A DNA stretch of 64,000 bases from Alcaligenes faecalis (GTDB lineage: Bacteria > Pseudomonadota > Gammaproteobacteria > Burkholderiales > Burkholderiaceae_B). Positions within the stretch are counted from its first letter, which is position 1; every line of letters begins with the position of its first letter. The notes beneath the pieces were generated by a model. The model did not search any database, had not been told where the DNA came from, and worked only from the letters and a program-made list of their open reading frames with translations. Both the position numbers and the translations under genes were made by a program. The DNA lies in contig NZ_CP031747.1 in NCBI RefSeq assembly GCF_005311025.1, positions 3,449,634 to 3,513,633 of the forward strand, in the 5' to 3' direction. Of the stretch, positions 17,203 through 26,770 are shown in pieces.

Positions 17203-18374
17203 TGCAGCCACCGCCAACCACGCTCAGGAGTGAGCACCGCCAGAACAACGTGCTCTCCTTTAGCCAGCCCGTTCACGACTTGTGCCTGGTGACGATTGCG
17301 CACTCCCAGGTCGACCGGCTTTTCCTGCACCTTGCCCCGCTCCAGCACCGGCACCGTAAAAGCATCAGGACCACGATCAGGGTCTGGGCGCAAAGCCACC
17401 AAGGGTATCAGTAAGGCCTGGTCAGCACGATCAATCTCAAACAGCACCTGCGCCGTCATCTGCGGCATCAATTCGCCGTCTTCATTGGCCACATCAAACA
17501 GCACCGTATACATGATGGCCTGTGTGGCAGTCGGTGCCGCCGCCGTGCTTTCATCCTGAGTGCTGCCCTCTGGCGCAGGCATGATTTGGCGAACCTTGGC
17601 CTGCCATTGACGCGCCCGCGTTTCGCCCTGCTCTCCCAGCGTCGTGAAGGTGACGGTCATACCGGGCTTGATACGACGAATGTCAGCCTCAGACACGCTG
17701 GTCCACACCGTCATGGTGCTCAGGTCTGCAATGCGCAGAATATTGGGAGTTTGATACGTGGCATTCAGCGTCTGACCTTCACGCGCCTGCACGCCAATGA
17801 CCGTGCCACTCATGGGCGCGTAAATGCGCGTATAGCCCAAGCGTGCCTCATCGGCTTTCAGCGTGGCCTGAGTCTGCTCCATCTGCGCTTGTACATGCGC
17901 TACCCGAGCCTGCGCAGTCGCCAGATTGGCTTGGGCAATCTGAATATCTTCCTGACGGCTGGCCTGCTGGCGCTCCAGTTGACGCTGGCGAGCCAATTGC
18001 TGACGCGCCAATAAAAGCTGAGCCTGCTGCTCGGCCAACTGGGCCCGGAACGCCGCCAGCGAAGCTCGGCCCGCATCAACGGTGGCTTGCTGCACACTGG
18101 GATCGATTTCCACCAGCAACTGGCCCTGTTCAACCTGATCGCCCGGCGCAACCGGCAAAGCCGTAATCTGCCCGGACACCTGCGCACCCACGTCCACATA
18201 GCGACTGGGCTTCAAAGTTCCCACCGCAGCAACGGTAGCGCGTATATCACTTTGCTCCACGGCCACCGTTTCAAACTGCTCTGAAGAACGCCCGGCCTGT
18301 GCGGCAAGCGCCCCCAGCACCAGCACCGCCACCAGGGCCAACGCCCAGCGGCGCTTTACTGCTTTGGACTTCAT
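17196..18374 (-). CDS. macA: MacA-type periplasmic adaptor (membrane fusion protein)
   Basis: A 392-residue HlyD-family adaptor: one N-terminal membrane anchor (about 10-27), beta-barrel and lipoyl halves (GAQVSGQITALPVAPGDQVEQGQLLVEIDPS), a long alpha-hairpin (A/Q/L-rich coiled coil, about 95-165), and the barrel/membrane-proximal domain. It bridges MacB and the outer-membrane channel. The ATG at 18374 (MKSKAVKRR...) gives a clean anchor; the open frame upstream is not needed. First gene of the three-gene efflux operon on the reverse strand, overlapping macB. Confidence 0.9.
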   Translation of the reverse strand: MKSKAVKRRWALALVAVLVLGALAAQAGRSSEQFETVAVEQSDIRATVAAVGTLKPSRYVDVGAQVSGQITALPVAPGDQVEQGQLLVEIDPSVQQATVDAGRASLAAFRAQLAEQQAQLLLARQQLARQRQLERQQASRQEDIQIAQANLATAQARVAHVQAQMEQTQATLKADEARLGYTRIYAPMSGTVIGVQAREGQTLNATYQTPNILRIADLSTMTVWTSVSEADIRRIKPGMTVTFTTLGEQGETRARQWQAKVRQIMPAPEGSTQDESTAAAPTATQAIMYTVLFDVANEDGELMPQMTAQVLFEIDRADQALLIPLVALRPDPDRGPDAFTVPVLERGKVQEKPVDLGVRNRHQAQVVNGLAKGEHVVLAVLTPERGWRWLQW

Positions 18375-18713
18375 AACTAATCCCAAAAAACCGTAGATCT
18401 GCACCCGCCGTATCATGCGCGGCAGGTGATCAAAAAACAAAAGTGGTCAAGAAGGCAGGTACTTGCTTAGACCAAAACCGGCTCCACGCTACTTAGCAGA
18501 CAAGGAGGTTCCCACCTAAACGGTGCAGTCAAGCGGACAGGGCAAGAGGTCCTTTTTCAGGCCTTCCTTATAAAGACGTTTGAGAGCCCACTTTCCGGAC
18601 ATTTATTTTGTAAAAGTTATAGCGATGGGCTTGAGATAAGGGCGTCAAACATTTGCTGGACGCCCTATGTGGTGGAGAACAGGCAGGACTGTGCCCCCTG
18701 CCCGGTCCTTTCC
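18375..18713. other. Intergenic spacer with macA promoter region and a weak hairpin
   Basis: About 340 bases without a gene, between the macA start and the stop of the TonB receptor. A 7-bp stem (GGGCGTC at 18640-18646, complement at 18659-18665) with a 12-base loop lies about 50 bases past the receptor stop and may be its terminator, though the T-run is poor. No clear macA operator was found. Confidence 0.5.
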
Positions 18714-20909
18714 TTAAAACTCCGCCGAGACACTCAGCATGAACGTGCGTGGCTGCGACAAGACCAGATAGCCATTATTGGGATAGCCACCGACCGAAGC
18801 CCAATACGCCGTATCGGCCACATTCTCGACACTGGCCCTGAACGTCATGGGCACACCGGAAATCTTGCGCTGATAGCTGGCCCCCAGATCCCAACGCACC
18901 CAACCTGGCACACGGATCGCATTGGCCGAATCCGCGTAACGGGCACCGGTTGCCAGCAACTGCGTATCCAGCGACAAGCCTGTCACCTGCGGCACATCCC
19001 AGGTTAGGCCCAGACTGCCTTGCCAACGCGGCACGCCAATCACGCGCTGACCTTCGCTCAGCGGGTCACCCGTGTTTTTCTGCTTGGTGTCCAAGGCGGT
19101 CACCCCACCCAGAATGCGCAGGGAGTCCGTCAACTGGCCGTAAAAGCTCAGCTCCAACCCGTTATGGCGATCCTTGCCCGCTTCCACAAAACGCAGATCG
19201 TCGTTCACCACACCACGCGGTTTGGTCGTGGTGAAGAAGGTCAGCCCACCGCCCATGGAACCGTTGTCGTACTTGATTCCCAGCTCTTTTTGCTTGGCCA
19301 CAAAGGCCGACAAGCGCTGCCCGGCGTTTTGAACCGGCTGATTGTTAAAGCGAGTCGGTGCCAGATCGCCTTGCGCCAGGCTTTCCGTGTAGTTGCCGTA
19401 CAAAGCCCATTCATCAGTCAGCTTGAACACCACACCCGCAGCAGGGCTGGTATGTTGCTGACGATCTTTGCGCTGCAAGGCCTGGGTGCCATAGTCATAG
19501 CTGCGCGTTTCCATGATTTGATGGCGCAGCCCCAACATGACTTCCAGCCTGTCGTCCCAGAGATACATCAGGTCGCCCAGGGTATAACTGGTCAGTTTGG
19601 TGCGTCCCACCAAAGCGGGTGAACCCAAATCTCCCCCGGTATAAGCGAAGGGTGACAAGGCGTGATTCACAGGATCATAAAGATTACTTTCCTGCACGCT
19701 ACCCATAGCCCAGGCATTTTTCTCTTTGTGGTCATACAAAGAAGCAGCAGCGACCAGCTCATGCAACACAGGCCCGGTCTCAAAACTGGCTCGCAAACCC
19801 AACTCGCCTGTTTTCACGTCATCACGTCGGGAATTGTTGAAACGCGAGAAGGTGGTTTTTCCAGAAACGGCATCCGTTACCGTCTGAGTCGCAAGCTGAT
19901 TTTTTTCCTTGCCATCTTTCATACCGAAAGCAGCCCACAGGGTCATGGAATCATTCAGATCATATTCCCCGCGTACCGTCCCAAAAATGGTTTTCTCATT
20001 AGAGTAGGTCCAGGGCTGGGCGAAGTTGCGCGTGTGCGCAGGCAAGCCCGGCAAAGCGGACAAGCCCGCCTTTAAAGCCACATTAGGCCGGACTTCACGC
20101 AGCTTATGTTCTTGATAGCCCAAGTCCGCCGACAAACGTACACGCTCACCACGCCAATCCACCCCTACTGTGTACAGGTCCAGACTGGTGTGCTCATTGT
20201 CGACCGCCGTATCACCACTGCGTTTGATGGCATTGATACGAATGCCTGCCGCATCATCGGCAAAACGACGCCCAATATCCGCCTTGATCTGGCTTTGTCC
20301 GCCACTGCCATAACCTGCACCGACCTTGGTCAGCGGGCTCTCGCCAGCCCGTTTGGGCAGCACATTGATCGTGCCCCCAATACCACCGCCGGAAGGCGCG
20401 GCACCGTACAGAAAGCCACCTGCGCCATGCAGCACTTCAATACGCTCGGCCAGTTCGGCAGCCGTCGCTTGCCGGGGCAGCAAACCAAACAAACCGTTGT
20501 AGGCAATATCATCGGACGCCGTCAAAAAGCCCCGAATGAAAAAACTTTCCTGAAAATTGCCAAAACCACGGGCCACGCGCACGGAAGGATCATGGCGCAC
20601 CACATCGGCTACGGTCGACGCCTGCAATTGCTCGATATAGCGGCTGGTGTAGCTATTGACGCTGAAAGGCGAGTCCATGTTTTCAAGAGAACCCAATATC
20701 CCCACTCGCCCGCCGCTGGCGACCTGACCGCCCGCATACTCCGGCAACAAGCCCTGACGCGACGCATCCGCACTGGCATTAACGGTAATGGTGGACAACT
20801 CCTGCGGCTGGGCAACATCCATCTGGTCTTGCGCCTGAGCCTGACAATGAAGAGCAAACAGAGACAGGACGAGAGAGCGTCCCAGGCAAGGCTTGAATAA
20901 GCTGGTCAT
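18714..20909 (-). CDS. TonB-dependent siderophore receptor
   Basis: A 731-residue outer-membrane receptor. Signal peptide at about 1-27 (LSLFALHCQAQA), then a plug domain with S-T-I-T-V-N-A near the TonB-box region, V-A-D-V-V-R-H-D-P-S-V-R-V-A-R-G-F-G-N-F and F-I-R-G-F. A 22-strand barrel ends with the aromatic-terminated S-V-S-A-E-F. The layout is that of ferric-siderophore receptors of the FhuA/FpvA type; the exact siderophore cannot be told. An ATG at 20909 is preferred to the GTG just before it. It lies 12 bases after the beta-propeller gene and shares its Fur-box promoter, so expression should rise in iron shortage. Confidence 0.88.
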   Translation of the reverse strand: MTSLFKPCLGRSLVLSLFALHCQAQAQDQMDVAQPQELSTITVNASADASRQGLLPEYAGGQVASGGRVGILGSLENMDSPFSVNSYTSRYIEQLQASTVADVVRHDPSVRVARGFGNFQESFFIRGFLTASDDIAYNGLFGLLPRQATAAELAERIEVLHGAGGFLYGAAPSGGGIGGTINVLPKRAGESPLTKVGAGYGSGGQSQIKADIGRRFADDAAGIRINAIKRSGDTAVDNEHTSLDLYTVGVDWRGERVRLSADLGYQEHKLREVRPNVALKAGLSALPGLPAHTRNFAQPWTYSNEKTIFGTVRGEYDLNDSMTLWAAFGMKDGKEKNQLATQTVTDAVSGKTTFSRFNNSRRDDVKTGELGLRASFETGPVLHELVAAASLYDHKEKNAWAMGSVQESNLYDPVNHALSPFAYTGGDLGSPALVGRTKLTSYTLGDLMYLWDDRLEVMLGLRHQIMETRSYDYGTQALQRKDRQQHTSPAAGVVFKLTDEWALYGNYTESLAQGDLAPTRFNNQPVQNAGQRLSAFVAKQKELGIKYDNGSMGGGLTFFTTTKPRGVVNDDLRFVEAGKDRHNGLELSFYGQLTDSLRILGGVTALDTKQKNTGDPLSEGQRVIGVPRWQGSLGLTWDVPQVTGLSLDTQLLATGARYADSANAIRVPGWVRWDLGASYQRKISGVPMTFRASVENVADTAYWASVGGYPNNGYLVLSQPRTFMLSVSAEF

Positions 20910-20921
20910 CACGATTACCTA

Positions 20922-22034
20922 TCAAGCCTTGATGTTCTTCAGGTCAATACGCACCACACTTTCGCGCTTGCTGGCTTTGTACTGCGGAGTGGAAGGAGCT
21001 TTAACGGTGACGTACAACTGGCTGTCCGGGCCCAGCTCCAGGCTGTTGGGGTTATCAGGCAAGTTGTATTGCGCCTTGATCGCATAGCTGCCGCCATCCA
21101 GCACAGACACTTTGCCTTGCTCGCGGTGAGTCAAATACAGCTCGTCGCGATCAGCGTTATACAAGACATCCATGGCATCCCCCACCGGCAGTTCCTGCAG
21201 CAATTTGCCGTTGCGGGCATCCAGCACATACACGGTTTTCTGGTCTTTGGTCTCGGTCACGTACAGACGATTGCGCCTGGAATCCAGCGCAAAATTCAAG
21301 AGCAAGGCGGGTTTGGCGCCAGCCGGTTTCCAGCGCTGTTCGATCTTGTTGGTTTGGGTATTGATCACCATCACTTCGCCGTCGCCATTGGCGGCATACA
21401 GACGATGCGATCCCGAATCTATCAGCAGACCGGTCACCCATTTGCCTGCGTTTTCAATGGTGTCGATCAGTTCCAGATTACGATCATCCAGCACCCAGAT
21501 CACGGCCGGCGCACCTACGGCCCCCACATACACACGGCCTTGCTGGGGGTCGTGACGAATCGTGCGCGGCCCCATTTTGGTGTCATCAAAACTGGTATTG
21601 CTAAAGCGGACTCGCTCCAGGCTCCCGTCCTCTTTCAGCTCAACTTTGGAGACGGCAGCAGCCAGACTATTGGTGACGTACAGGGTGTCGCCCGACGCGT
21701 TCGTCGTCAGGCCGAAGTTACTTTCATCGGTATAAATCGTCCCCTTTACATCCAGGGTGATGGGGTCCAGTTTATAGATCACACCACCCCGAACCGAAGG
21801 CGCACGCTCTGCCGAGGCCACATACAAGGACTTATCAAACGGACTGTAAACCGTTTGATAAACCCCGTAAGCCAGATCCTTGCGCAAAGCCCCTTCTGCC
21901 GTAATTGACGTCTTTTGCGCCAGCTCCGGCGTCAAGGGCAACGAGACCGACTCGGACGGCTGGGCATGGGCAAAAGATCCGGCACTTAGCAAAGCGGCAG
22001 ACAAGACAGACAAAGCAAGGCGACGTGTGAACAT
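20922..22034 (-). CDS. Exported YncE-like beta-propeller protein
   Basis: A 370-residue protein with a signal peptide (cleavage after A-H-A at about 24) and seven-bladed propeller repeats of the YVTN/YncE kind (L-Y-V-T-N, V-Y-V-G-A, L-Y-A-A-N-G-D-G, L-Y-V-T-E, L-Y-L-T-H, L-Y-V-T-V). E. coli YncE is a periplasmic DNA-binding propeller of uncertain role that is repressed by Fur. Here the gene is first in an operon with a TonB siderophore receptor and has a Fur-box-like site upstream, which points to an iron-related job. The molecular function is unknown. Confidence 0.85.
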   Translation of the reverse strand: MFTRRLALSVLSAALLSAGSFAHAQPSESVSLPLTPELAQKTSITAEGALRKDLAYGVYQTVYSPFDKSLYVASAERAPSVRGGVIYKLDPITLDVKGTIYTDESNFGLTTNASGDTLYVTNSLAAAVSKVELKEDGSLERVRFSNTSFDDTKMGPRTIRHDPQQGRVYVGAVGAPAVIWVLDDRNLELIDTIENAGKWVTGLLIDSGSHRLYAANGDGEVMVINTQTNKIEQRWKPAGAKPALLLNFALDSRRNRLYVTETKDQKTVYVLDARNGKLLQELPVGDAMDVLYNADRDELYLTHREQGKVSVLDGGSYAIKAQYNLPDNPNSLELGPDSQLYVTVKAPSTPQYKASKRESVVRIDLKNIKA

Positions 22035-22057
22035 TTCAATATCCCGTGTTAGAAATA

Positions 22058-22082
22058 GAAGTGATTATCATTTGTATTATTG
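22058..22082 (-). promoter_or_regulatory. Fur-box-like operator before the propeller/TonB receptor operon
   Basis: On the reverse strand the sequence AATGATAATCA (complement of 22062-22072) matches the core of the Fur consensus GATAATGATAATCATTATC, with AT-rich flanks (AATACA and CTTCT). It lies about 28-45 bases upstream of the start at 22034, where a promoter would be. Confidence 0.65.
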
Positions 22083-22201
22083 CATTAAGCACTTCCATGC
22101 TCAAAATCGGGATATCCCTGCACCTTAAGGAGAAACACGCGGGACTAAATCAGCCGCTTCCCTATCCCCCACTTGACTGCCCTCGCTACAATATCGACTC
22201 A

Positions 22202-22218
22202 GCCGCCTTCTGGGCGGC
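22202..22218 (+). other. Short GC hairpin upstream of mutS
   Basis: Six-bp stem GCCGCC/GGCGGC with a 5-base loop, 33 bases before the mutS start. It lacks a T-run, so it may be a weak terminator of upstream transcription or a leader structure. Confidence 0.35.
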
Positions 22219-22251
22219 CTTGTTGTTGAATTCCCTGACCTGTACTGCGCT

Positions 22252-24888
22252 ATGACTTCTGCTGCCGATCTGTCCGCCCACACGCCCATGATGCGTCAAT
22301 ACCTTCAGCTCAAAGCGGAGGCTGGCTCGCATCTGCTGTTCTATCGGATGGGGGACTTCTATGAGATGTTCTACGCCGATGCCGAACGCGGCGCACGCCT
22401 GCTGAACCTGACGCTAACCAAGCGCGGTTCCTCCAACGGCGAGCCTATCCCCATGGCTGGTGTGCCTTTTCACGCCATGGAAGGTTATCTGGCGCGTTTG
22501 GTGGCCTTGGGCGAATCCGTCGCCATCTGTGAGCAGGTCGGTGACCCGGCTGCCAGCAAAGGTCCGGTCGAGCGCAAGATCATGCGTGTAGTTACTCCCG
22601 GTACGCTAACTGATGACGCCTTGCTGCCTCCCAAGGCAGACCGCCTGATTGCCGCCTGCACACTGATCAAGGTGCAACGTCAGGAAATGGTGGGGCTGGC
22701 CTGGATGAACCTGGCCAGTGGCGAGTTTCTGGTCAGCCAGTGCGAACCGGACATGCTGGATACGGAACTGAATCGTATCGGCCCTGTAGAACTGGTCTAT
22801 CCCGAATCGCTGCGCCCTGCCCCGGAACTGCCGCAAGCCAGTTGCCACACCCTGCCGGATTGGCACTTTGCACAGGACGGTTCACGCGAAACCTTGCTGG
22901 ACCATTTTGACCTGGACTCTTTGGCCAGCTTTGGTCTGGACGATCTGCCTGCGGCGACGGCGGCAGCCGGAGCCTTGCTGCGTTACGTCGGCAGCACACA
23001 ATCTCAGTCCCTGGTCCACATCACCGCTATCCGTGTTCAACATAGCTCGGACTTTCTGGTGCTGGATGCCGTCACGCGCAAGAATCTGGAAATTACCGAA
23101 ACCATTAGCGGTGAAACCAGCCCAACCCTGTTCTCCACGCTGGATCATTGCCAGACTCCTATGGGCAGCCGTTTGCTGCGCCGCTGGCTGCATCACCCCT
23201 TGCGCTTGAACCACGCCGTTCAGCAGCGTCAGGATGTGGTGTCCCTGTTCTTCCAAACCCAGCAAAGCGCCAGCTTGAATGCAGGCGATCCTTTGGGTGT
23301 GCTGCGCCATGCCCTGCGCCGCTTCCCGGACCTGGAGCGTATTGCCACGCGTATTTCGCTACGCAGCGTGCGTCCTCGGGAGCTGGCCAGCTTGCGCGAT
23401 GCGCTGGTGACACTGCCTGAACTACGTCGGGAGCTGGAACAGAACTTTGCTCAGTCTGAACACTTGCATGGGCATTTGTTAAGTCTGGCTCTGGACCCGG
23501 AGCTGGCTTCCTTGCTGCAGTCTGCCATCGCCTCCGAGCCCGCCTTGCTGATACGCGATGGTGGTGTCATTGCCGATGGCTACGATGCGGATCTGGACGA
23601 GCTACGCAGCCTGGCCAGCGATAGCGGCGATGTGCTGGTGAAGATCGAAGCCCGCGAACGCGAGCGCACCGGCATTGCTACCTTGCGCGTCGAATACAAC
23701 CGTGTGCATGGTTTCTTTATTGAAGTCAGTCGCGGTCAGGCCGACAAGGTCCCCGACGACTACCGCCGCCGCCAGACACTGAAAAATGCCGAGCGCTTCA
23801 TCACGCCTGAATTGAAAGAGTGGGAGGACAAGGTCCTGTCCGCCAAGGACCGCAGTCTGAGCCGCGAGAAGTTCCTGTTCGATGAATTGCTGGACAAGCT
23901 GCAAAGCTATGCAGGCCCCTTGGCCTTGTGCTCCAGCGCCCTTGCCGAACTGGATACCCTGTCCTCCCTGGCCTTGCACGCACTGGACAATAATTGGGTC
24001 GCCCCCGAGCTGACCGAGCAGGCTGGTATCTGGATTGAAGCAGGCCGTCACCCTGTGGTGGAGCACAGCATCGAGCGCTTCACGCCCAACCATTGTGAAA
24101 TGCACGCGCAACGTCGCATGTTGCTGATTACCGGCCCGAATATGGGCGGTAAATCCACCTATATGCGTCAGGTTGCCCTGATTGCCTTGCTGGCCCGCAT
24201 CGGTAGCTTTGTACCGGCAAGCACAGCCCGTATTGGTCAGATCGACCGCATCTTTACCCGTATCGGTGCGGCGGATGATCTGGCTGGTGGCCGCTCTACC
24301 TTCATGATGGAAATGACCGAAGCAGCAGCCATTCTGGCCGGTGCCACCCCCTATAGCCTGGTGCTGATGGATGAAATTGGTCGCGGCACCTCCACCTATG
24401 ATGGTCTGGCCCTGGCTTGGTCCATCGCGCATCGCCTGCTCAGCCACAATCAGGCACTGACCCTGTTTGCCACGCACTATTTCGAAATCACGCGTCTGCC
24501 CAACGAGCTGCCTGCCGCTGCCAATGTGCACTTGGCCGCCGCAGAATCGGCCTCCGGCATTGTGTTCCTGCACGAAGTTCAGGAAGGCCCCGCCAGCCGC
24601 AGCTACGGGATTCAAGTTGCACAACGTGCCGGCATTCCCTCTGCGGTCATCCGTCAGGCCAGTCGCGAGCTAAGCCGTCTGGAAGCACAAAACGATCCTA
24701 GCGCACAGTTGGATTTGTTCAATGCAGGCAGCGCTCCGGAAGCCACGGTCGCCGAGCCTGATCCGACCACAGAAAAAGCACTGGACCTGCTGGATCAGTT
24801 CAAGCAACTGGATGTGGATGACCTGAGCGCACGCGACGCCCTGGATTTGCTGTACCGCTGGAAAAAAGAGATGAAGGCGACGGGTTAA
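22252..24888 (+). CDS. mutS: DNA mismatch repair protein MutS
   Basis: An 878-residue MutS of normal length. It recognises mismatches as a clamp-like dimer and recruits MutL. The N-terminal mismatch-reading motif [12 protein letters not shown] (residues about 29-40) contains the Phe-X-Glu wedge. The C-terminal ATPase has Walker [10 protein letters not shown] near 627, the S-T-F-M-M-E-M motif, D-E-I-G-R-G-T-S (Walker B) and F-A-T-H-Y. The C-terminal tail ends with the dimerisation/tetramerisation segment ([12 protein letters not shown]). It is monocistronic with a terminator just after it. Confidence 0.98.
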   Translation: MTSAADLSAHTPMMRQYLQLKAEAGSHLLFYRMGDFYEMFYADAERGARLLNLTLTKRGSSNGEPIPMAGVPFHAMEGYLARLVALGESVAICEQVGDPAASKGPVERKIMRVVTPGTLTDDALLPPKADRLIAACTLIKVQRQEMVGLAWMNLASGEFLVSQCEPDMLDTELNRIGPVELVYPESLRPAPELPQASCHTLPDWHFAQDGSRETLLDHFDLDSLASFGLDDLPAATAAAGALLRYVGSTQSQSLVHITAIRVQHSSDFLVLDAVTRKNLEITETISGETSPTLFSTLDHCQTPMGSRLLRRWLHHPLRLNHAVQQRQDVVSLFFQTQQSASLNAGDPLGVLRHALRRFPDLERIATRISLRSVRPRELASLRDALVTLPELRRELEQNFAQSEHLHGHLLSLALDPELASLLQSAIASEPALLIRDGGVIADGYDADLDELRSLASDSGDVLVKIEARERERTGIATLRVEYNRVHGFFIEVSRGQADKVPDDYRRRQTLKNAERFITPELKEWEDKVLSAKDRSLSREKFLFDELLDKLQSYAGPLALCSSALAELDTLSSLALHALDNNWVAPELTEQAGIWIEAGRHPVVEHSIERFTPNHCEMHAQRRMLLITGPNMGGKSTYMRQVALIALLARIGSFVPASTARIGQIDRIFTRIGAADDLAGGRSTFMMEMTEAAAILAGATPYSLVLMDEIGRGTSTYDGLALAWSIAHRLLSHNQALTLFATHYFEITRLPNELPAAANVHLAAAESASGIVFLHEVQEGPASRSYGIQVAQRAGIPSAVIRQASRELSRLEAQNDPSAQLDLFNAGSAPEATVAEPDPTTEKALDLLDQFKQLDVDDLSARDALDLLYRWKKEMKATG

Positions 24889-24897
24889 ACAGTCCAG

Positions 24898-24925
24898 AAG
24901 GGAGCCCAAGAGGCTCCTTTTTTTA
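24898..24925 (+). terminator. Rho-independent terminator of mutS
   Basis: Six-bp stem GGAGCC (24901-24906) / GGCTCC (24912-24917), 5-base loop and seven T at 24918-24924, 12 bases after the mutS stop. Confidence 0.9.
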
Positions 24926-25124
24926 TGTGGTTTTCCGAGGACCGTTGGCGAGCAGATCGACAATCAATCATTCTTAGACTCCTACCGTGAGTCAATCACT
25001 CTATATCGCGAGTATTTCTCTGGATTCTTTGCGCTAGATACGCCTGATACGCAGGCTAGCCATACACCGGGACAGGCCGGATCAGTTAAGCTACGGGCTA
25101 ATTTAATTCTTGTTCGGGCAGTCC

Positions 25125-26315
25125 ATGACTATCGACCAGCCATTGACCCTTTTGGGCGGCATCAGCGCGCATGAGTTCATGCAAACCTACTGGCAACGCA
25201 AACCTTTATTGATACGCGGCGCCATTCCTAATTTCAAGCACTCGCTGAGCATAGACAATATCCGCGAGCTGGTAACGCGTGAAGAAGTCGAGTCGCGCCT
25301 GATCATCCATGACGGCGAAGACTGGGAAATGGAAACCGGGCCTTTTGACGAGCTGCCGCCCGCCTCGCAGCCCAACTGGACCGCCCTGGCACAAAGCGTG
25401 GATCTGCACGACGACAACACCGCCGCCCTGATGCGTCAGTTCCGCTTCATTGGCGATGCCCGTCTGGACGACGCCATGATCAGCATTGCTTCTGACGGCG
25501 GTGGCGTAGGCCCACACTTCGACAGCTACGATGTGTTCCTGCTGCAAGCCCACGGCAAGCGTCACTGGCGTATCAGCCAGCAAAAAGACCTGAGCCTGGT
25601 GCCCGACCTGCCCTTGAAGATTCTGCGCAATTTCCAGGTAGAAGAAGAGTTCACGCTGGAACCCGGCGACATGCTGTATCTGCCCCCGCACGTGGCACAT
25701 GACGGGATTGCAATTGGCGACTGCATGACAATTTCCATCGGCTTTCGCTCGCCTACCCAGGCAACGCTGGCCCGTGGTTTGATGGATGCCGCCTCGGATC
25801 AGTTGGCCGCCGCCAGTGGCGAAGGCTTTGGCTTGTATGCCGACCCACCGATGCCCATGCCCGAGAGCCTGCAGCAGCGCTACACCGACCCGGATGCCCA
25901 GGCCAGCACCACACCTGCCGCCTTGCCGGAGAAGCTTGTTCAGAAGTCGCTGGATGCCTTGAACGCCATTCGTTTTGACGAAGCATTGGCCTCACGGTTC
26001 CTGGGCGTCTGGCTGACCGAATTGCCCAGTAATAGCTGGTTCGACATTGCCGAAGACCCGGTTGATCTGCATGACCCCGAGCTGCCTGCAGGCCGCTTGG
26101 CTTTGGATCGCTGCTCGCGCATGATGTATCGCGGCGATGAGCTGTATATCAACGGTGAGGTCGCCCCCTGCCCCGCCAGCCCGGCCCTGAAACAATTGGC
26201 TGACCAACGTGAACTCTTGATCCCCGGCGACAGTTTCGAAGCCCTGGATGAAGATGAACGCGAAATGCTGAATGCCTGGCTGGATGACGGCTGGCTGCAG
26301 TTCAAGGAAAACTGA
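25125..26315 (+). CDS. roxA: JmjC-like 2-oxoglutarate oxygenase, probable ribosomal uL16 arginine hydroxylase (YcfD/RoxA)
   Basis: A 396-residue cupin-fold protein of the ribosomal-oxygenase family. E. coli YcfD hydroxylates an arginine of ribosomal protein uL16 using Fe(II), O2 and 2-oxoglutarate. The iron ligands are visible as His131-x-Asp133 (G-P-H-F-D-S-Y-D-V-F-L-L-Q) and His192 or His189 in L-P-P-H-V-A-H-D-G. The N-terminal Y-W-Q-R-K-P-L-L-I-R is a family hallmark, and the C-terminal winged-helix/dimer region completes the usual length. The ATG at 25125 is preferred to a TTG 15 bases upstream. Single gene with a terminator. Confidence 0.87.
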   Translation: MTIDQPLTLLGGISAHEFMQTYWQRKPLLIRGAIPNFKHSLSIDNIRELVTREEVESRLIIHDGEDWEMETGPFDELPPASQPNWTALAQSVDLHDDNTAALMRQFRFIGDARLDDAMISIASDGGGVGPHFDSYDVFLLQAHGKRHWRISQQKDLSLVPDLPLKILRNFQVEEEFTLEPGDMLYLPPHVAHDGIAIGDCMTISIGFRSPTQATLARGLMDAASDQLAAASGEGFGLYADPPMPMPESLQQRYTDPDAQASTTPAALPEKLVQKSLDALNAIRFDEALASRFLGVWLTELPSNSWFDIAEDPVDLHDPELPAGRLALDRCSRMMYRGDELYINGEVAPCPASPALKQLADQRELLIPGDSFEALDEDEREMLNAWLDDGWLQFKEN

Positions 26316-26350
26316 GCACTGAGCCACTAACTCTGGCGAGTTCAGAAAAG

Positions 26351-26384
26351 AAGCGGGGCAGCTTGCAGGCTGCTTCGCTTTTTT
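26351..26384 (+). terminator. Rho-independent terminator after roxA
   Basis: Two-part stem AAGCG...GCAGC (26351-26362) pairing with GCTGC...CGCTT (26369-26380) across a 2-base internal bulge, 6-base loop, then a T-run at 26379-26384. Confidence 0.8.
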
Positions 26385-26770
26385 ATTGCTAACACCTCAG
26401 GAATCGAAAAACCGATACATTTGCCGGTTGCAGTTGCAGTTGCAGTTGCAGTTGCAGTTGCAGTTGCAGTTGCAGTTGCCACAGTATTTTATTCACGCCA
26501 TCCAGCAAGAAAAAGCACTATCATGAACAACGCGATTCAGAAGACGAGCAATCCGTCATAAAGCCACCATTAGTGGCTTTGCAGCCGAGCTTCAATCCAG
26601 CTCGGGCCACATTCAAAATCACGTAGCCACCCCGCTCAATCTAGTCAGGCACCTACCCAACTCAAAAGTGGTCTGCCCTACATCTAGAAAGCGTCCTATC
26701 TGGCCAGTCCATTTAATCGCTATAAATAGTGCTCGTTTGTCATCTCTCCTTTTGGAAAGCGCAGAGCACT
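26385..26770. other. Gene-free stretch between roxA terminator and transporter gene
   Basis: About 390 bases without a supported gene. Besides the GTTGCA array it holds AT-richer DNA (26480-26530) and presumably the promoter of the transporter gene near 26700-26750. A short inverted repeat lies at 26560-26580 (AAGCCACCATTAGTGGCTTT, stem AAGCCAC/GTGGCTT). Confidence 0.6.
26427..26479. repeat. Hexanucleotide tandem repeat (GTTGCA) x 8.8
   Basis: Eight perfect copies of GTTGCA followed by a partial GTTGC, with no mismatch. It lies in the intergenic region between roxA and the BenE-type transporter gene, about 290 bases upstream of the latter. Such perfect short repeats usually change copy number by slippage. 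Confidence 0.95.
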
